Assembly: GCA_964624765.1 (NCBI GenBank)
Contig: CAZUZO010000003.1
Span: 1 to 57,654, forward strand
Length of the DNA: 57,654 nucleotides
Source of the DNA: JAGTVB01 sp964624765
GTDB lineage: Bacteria > Pseudomonadota > Gammaproteobacteria > HK1
Direction: 5' to 3'
Shown: positions 54,860 to 57,654 of the stretch, piece after piece
Numbering within the stretch: position 1 is the first letter of the stretch
How the letters are laid out: every line of letters starts with the position of its first letter
The notes under the pieces: model-generated
Databases searched by the model: none
Seen by the model: the letters and a program-made list of their open reading frames with translations, nothing else
Told to the model about the DNA's origin: nothing
Position numbers and translations under genes: made by a program

Positions 54860-56902
54860 GTGGTCGACATAACGCGCTCCAAGGTAGGGGTGGCGACCTG
54901 GCTGCTGCCCGCGGGAGCCCTCACGGACAAGCAAGCGGTTCTCGAGCTGCAAGATGTGATGCACGCCTGCCGCAGCTCAGGGGAATTTCAGCTAGTGTTG
55001 GATCTGGCGAGCGTCCCGTTGCTCAGCAGCCTGGCGCTGGAGGCGTTGCTGGAGGAGCAGGACGAGCTGGTCAGGCTCGGTGGCGAGCTTCGGATCACCA
55101 ACGCCAGCAGCGTCGTTCAGGACGTGCTGGTGCTGGCAGAGGTCGCCCAGTCGATCACCCTGCTGGACGCCAACGCCGAGCAAGTAGCGGTGTTTGCCAA
55201 CCGAACACCGACCGGTCCACCGCGCAAGCTCGGCGAGCTGTTGATCGAGCGCGGTTTGTTGAACCCCGAGATCATCGCCGAAGCGATGCAAATCCAGGCG
55301 GCGACCGGTCGCCGCCTGGGACACATCTTGGTCGACAAGGGGTGGGTGAAGGAGCCTGACTTACTCACCGTATTGAGTGAGCAGCTCCGATTACCCTTCG
55401 TGCGGTTGCGCGCGGGGCTATTCGACGCCGAGGCGGTGCACCTGATCAGCGCCGACATCGCGAAGCGCTTCAAGGTCGTCCCGCTGTTCAAGGTTCGCGA
55501 TACCCTGTATCTCGCCACCAGCGACCCGCAGTCGGTGCCGAGCTTTGACGCCGTGGAAGAGATCACCGGCTGCCGAACGAAACCGGTGTTGGCCACCAGT
55601 CAGGACATCATGGCCACCGTCAATGAGTCCCACGGTGACGGGCACGATCTATCGAAATACATCAGCGAGCTCGATTCGGAAGATGAGTTGGAACTCATCG
55701 ACGAATCCCTGCCCCAGGCCTACGCCGCCATCGATGAGGTGGCAGGGGGCAGTCCGGTCATCAACCTCATCAACGGGCTCATCCAGAGGGCGGTGCGAGA
55801 CGGGGCCAGCGACATTCATATCGAACCTTCGCGCAAGGGTTGTCGCATCCGCCTGCGCATCGATGGAGTGCTGTATCAGGGCATGAGCCTGCCCTTGGAA
55901 GTGCATCCAGCCCTCATATCGCGGCTCAAAGTGATGGCTAATCTGGATATCGCGGAGCGTCGCCTTCCCCAGGATGGACGCATCCAGGTTTACACCCAGG
56001 GCCGCACCATCGACCTGCGCTTTAGCTCATTGCCCGGCATTCTCGGCGAGAAGGTGGTGTTACGAGTGCTCGACAAGAGCGCGTCGCTGATGGACATCGA
56101 TAGGCTCGGTATGAGCCCCGCCAACCTGCAGCTGTTCCAGGGGCTGCTCAGCCGCAGCTACGGCCTGGTCTTGGTCACCGGGCCTACCGGCAGTGGCAAG
56201 ACCACGACTTTGTACGCTGCGCTGAGCCATGTCAACAGCGTCGAGAAGAGTATCGTGACCATCGAGGATCCGGTGGAGTATCAGCTCGATATCATCAATC
56301 AGAATCAGGTCAGGGAGGATATCGGGCTGGGCTTTGCTCGGGTACTCAAACATGTGCTGCGCCAGGATCCGGATATCGTCATGGTGGGTGAGATCCGCGA
56401 GCACGAGACCGCGGAGATCGCCGTGCAGGCGGCGTTGACCGGACATCTCGTGCTGTCCACCCTGCACACCAACGATAGCGTCGGGGCGATCACCCGCTTA
56501 GTCGACATGGGTGTCGAGCCCTTCTTGCTCTCATCGGCCTTGATCGGGGTGATCGCCCAACGCTTGGTTCGGACCGTTTGCTCGGAGTGTCGCACCACCT
56601 ATGTGGCCCCCCCGGGGTCGCTGGCACGCTATGGCATCGAAGGGGATGCCCAGGTCCGGTTGGCTCGGGGCCGCGGATGTCCTGCCTGTTATGACTCGGG
56701 CTACAAGGGACGGGTGGCGATACACGAGATCCTGGTGTGCGACAGTGCAACCCAAAGGCTCATGATCGCAAACCCGACCCGCGAGGCGCTGGCGGCTCAT
56801 CTCGCCGAGCGCGGCATCAAGACCTTGTTCGATGCCGGCTTGCAGCAGGTTCTCGGTGGCAACACGACCATCGAGGAGATTGCCCGCGTGGTCAATACCT
56901 AG
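54860..56902 (+). CDS. STAS-domain fused PilB/GspE-family secretion ATPase
   Basis: A 680-residue motor ATPase for type IV pili or type II secretion. Residues about 1-112 are a STAS domain (LVLDLASVPLLSSLALEALL, GGELRITN), an unusual addition. A MshEN/GspE N-terminal domain (about 118-270, LGELLIERGLLNPE) follows. The ATPase core has DGASDIHIEP, Walker A GPTGSGKT (441-448), the Asp box and HTNDS. A four-cysteine zinc site is present (C574, C577, C607, C610). The start is GTG at 54860 without a clear ribosome-binding site. A gspF/pilC gene follows. Confidence 0.93.
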   Translation: MVDITRSKVGVATWLLPAGALTDKQAVLELQDVMHACRSSGEFQLVLDLASVPLLSSLALEALLEEQDELVRLGGELRITNASSVVQDVLVLAEVAQSITLLDANAEQVAVFANRTPTGPPRKLGELLIERGLLNPEIIAEAMQIQAATGRRLGHILVDKGWVKEPDLLTVLSEQLRLPFVRLRAGLFDAEAVHLISADIAKRFKVVPLFKVRDTLYLATSDPQSVPSFDAVEEITGCRTKPVLATSQDIMATVNESHGDGHDLSKYISELDSEDELELIDESLPQAYAAIDEVAGGSPVINLINGLIQRAVRDGASDIHIEPSRKGCRIRLRIDGVLYQGMSLPLEVHPALISRLKVMANLDIAERRLPQDGRIQVYTQGRTIDLRFSSLPGILGEKVVLRVLDKSASLMDIDRLGMSPANLQLFQGLLSRSYGLVLVTGPTGSGKTTTLYAALSHVNSVEKSIVTIEDPVEYQLDIINQNQVREDIGLGFARVLKHVLRQDPDIVMVGEIREHETAEIAVQAALTGHLVLSTLHTNDSVGAITRLVDMGVEPFLLSSALIGVIAQRLVRTVCSECRTTYVAPPGSLARYGIEGDAQVRLARGRGCPACYDSGYKGRVAIHEILVCDSATQRLMIANPTREALAAHLAERGIKTLFDAGLQQVLGGNTTIEEIARVVNT

Positions 56903-56908
56903 GTGTTT

Positions 56909-57052
56909 AGAAGCTGTTTTAAAAATGTCACGAGCGCCGGCAGAGCAAGGCGCACAGTGGCGAGCAACCGGAGTGTACAAGGGAGTACATGAGGATTGCG
57001 AGCCGCTGTGCAACGCAGCTATGGCAAGCGCAGTCGTTTTTAAACAGCTTCT
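56909..57052. repeat. Family A element, copy lacking the core
   Basis: About 144 bp from agaagctgttttaaaaatgtc to tttttaaacagcttct. It is almost identical to the flanks of copy 1 (2280-2498), but about 75 internal bases are missing (the aaaatcgtccgg core and the gc-rich hairpin). It is inserted between the PilB-type and GspF-type genes, 6 bp after the former's stop. Confidence 0.88.
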
Positions 57053-57068
57053 TATAGGGGAGACGACC

Positions 57069-57654
57069 ATGGCCATCGAAGCCACGCCATATCCAGCCTC
57101 GAAAACCAACCGCCCGCCCCAAGAGCGATGGTACCTTGGACTCATGGGGCACCCGATCCCACCTCGGGATCGCCGATTCTTCACCGAACGCTTGGCGCTG
57201 CTGTTGGAAACCGGCACGACTCTGCATCGCAGCCTGGAGACACTCGAGGGACAAGCCGATACCCCCGCACTGCGAATCCTGGTACGCAAGCTTCGGGAAG
57301 CTATCGGCGAGGGCGTCGATTTTTCCACCGCGCTGGCTCGCCATCCGCAAGTGTTTTCCACCACCTATGTCAATCTCGTCGCCGCCAGCGAGAAAGGCGG
57401 GTTCTTGGCCAGCGCATTGAAGCAGCTGAGCGATCTGGAAACCAAACAGGCCTGGCTACGTTCCACCGTCAGCGGCGCGTTCTTTTATCCAGCCTTTCTC
57501 ATCGTCTTCTCGCTGGCGGTGGTGGTGTTTGTGCTGACGGTGGTGTTTCCCAAGTTCGACGCGTTGTTCTTGGGCATCGCCGATCAGCTACCGTTGACCA
57601 CGCGGCTGTTGATGGCGGCCAGTGAATTCCTCAATGACCACTGGTTTTTGCTCC
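57069..57654 (+). CDS. GspF/PilC-family inner-membrane protein (partial, runs off right edge)
   Basis: The frame is open from ATG 57069 to the window end (195 codons). The first 30 residues are Pro-rich. RRFFTERLALLLETGTTLHRSLETL is the typical opening of the first GspF/PilC cytoplasmic domain, and VNLVAASEKGGFLASALKQLSDLE is its conserved glutamate-glycine region. A long membrane helix (LIVFSLAVVVFVLTVVFP) follows. The second half is outside the window. It is the platform protein for the ATPase encoded just upstream. A ggggag ribosome-binding site precedes the start. Confidence 0.93.
   Translation, partial: MAIEATPYPASKTNRPPQERWYLGLMGHPIPPRDRRFFTERLALLLETGTTLHRSLETLEGQADTPALRILVRKLREAIGEGVDFSTALARHPQVFSTTYVNLVAASEKGGFLASALKQLSDLETKQAWLRSTVSGAFFYPAFLIVFSLAVVVFVLTVVFPKFDALFLGIADQLPLTTRLLMAASEFLNDHWFLL

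Overview
The window reads as GC-rich chromosomal DNA from a gammaproteobacterium. The best markers are the trpS-scpA-scpB-rluB run next to yciO, the csiV-mfd pair, clpS-clpA, the bolA-yciI-yciB cluster and the tamA-tamB pair. A purple-sulfur or Chromatiales-like lineage would fit, but no rRNA is present and the genus cannot be named. I recognise no tRNA, rRNA, CRISPR array, prophage or transposase.

Layout from left to right: a lipoyl-domain dihydrolipoyl dehydrogenase (minus strand) without its usual E1/E2 partners; a fused ACP / acyl-AMP ligase / PlsC lipid enzyme; an HU-like protein and a DUF2934 protein; a glycogen debranching enzyme (minus); TrkA and TrkH potassium uptake; an orphan ORF; a membrane pseudokinase (minus); a metallo-beta-lactamase-fold protein and nicotinate phosphoribosyltransferase; then a long minus-strand block of csiV, mfd, clpA, clpS, dapE, bolA, yciI and yciB. 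It continues with a plus-strand block of yciO, an M50 protease, trpS, scpA, scpB and rluB; tamB and tamA (minus); a coupled carbamoyltransferase-SxtJ-DUF5989 module and a SHOCT-domain protein. Last come a response regulator, a LysM-FecR protein and a CHASE2 histidine kinase; a VapBC toxin-antitoxin pair; an orphan tail-anchored protein (minus); a PAS histidine kinase; a STAS-fused PilB/GspE ATPase; and the start of a GspF/PilC protein that runs off the right edge.

Three kinds of dispersed sequence stand out. Family A comprises palindromic elements with ends like agaagctgttttaaaaa (four copies of 88-219 bp and one internal fragment). Family B comprises about 149-bp elements with ends like ctgagaggttgtgaaaaaacc (four near-full copies and two halves). 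Both sit hard against gene ends; two family B ends supply a stop codon. The third is a 36-bp motif centred on GCCGAAAC and ending in ATG, found upstream of nicotinate phosphoribosyltransferase, the response regulator and the STAS-PilB gene, with a weaker copy after trkH. Its ATG opens a very short ORF in each case.

As a functional picture, the left and middle are mostly housekeeping: central carbon metabolism, K+ uptake, DNA repair, proteolysis, chromosome segregation and outer-membrane assembly. The right third is richer in signalling and surface functions: FecR/CHASE2 sensing, a PAS kinase, type IV pilus or type II secretion motors, and carbamoylation.
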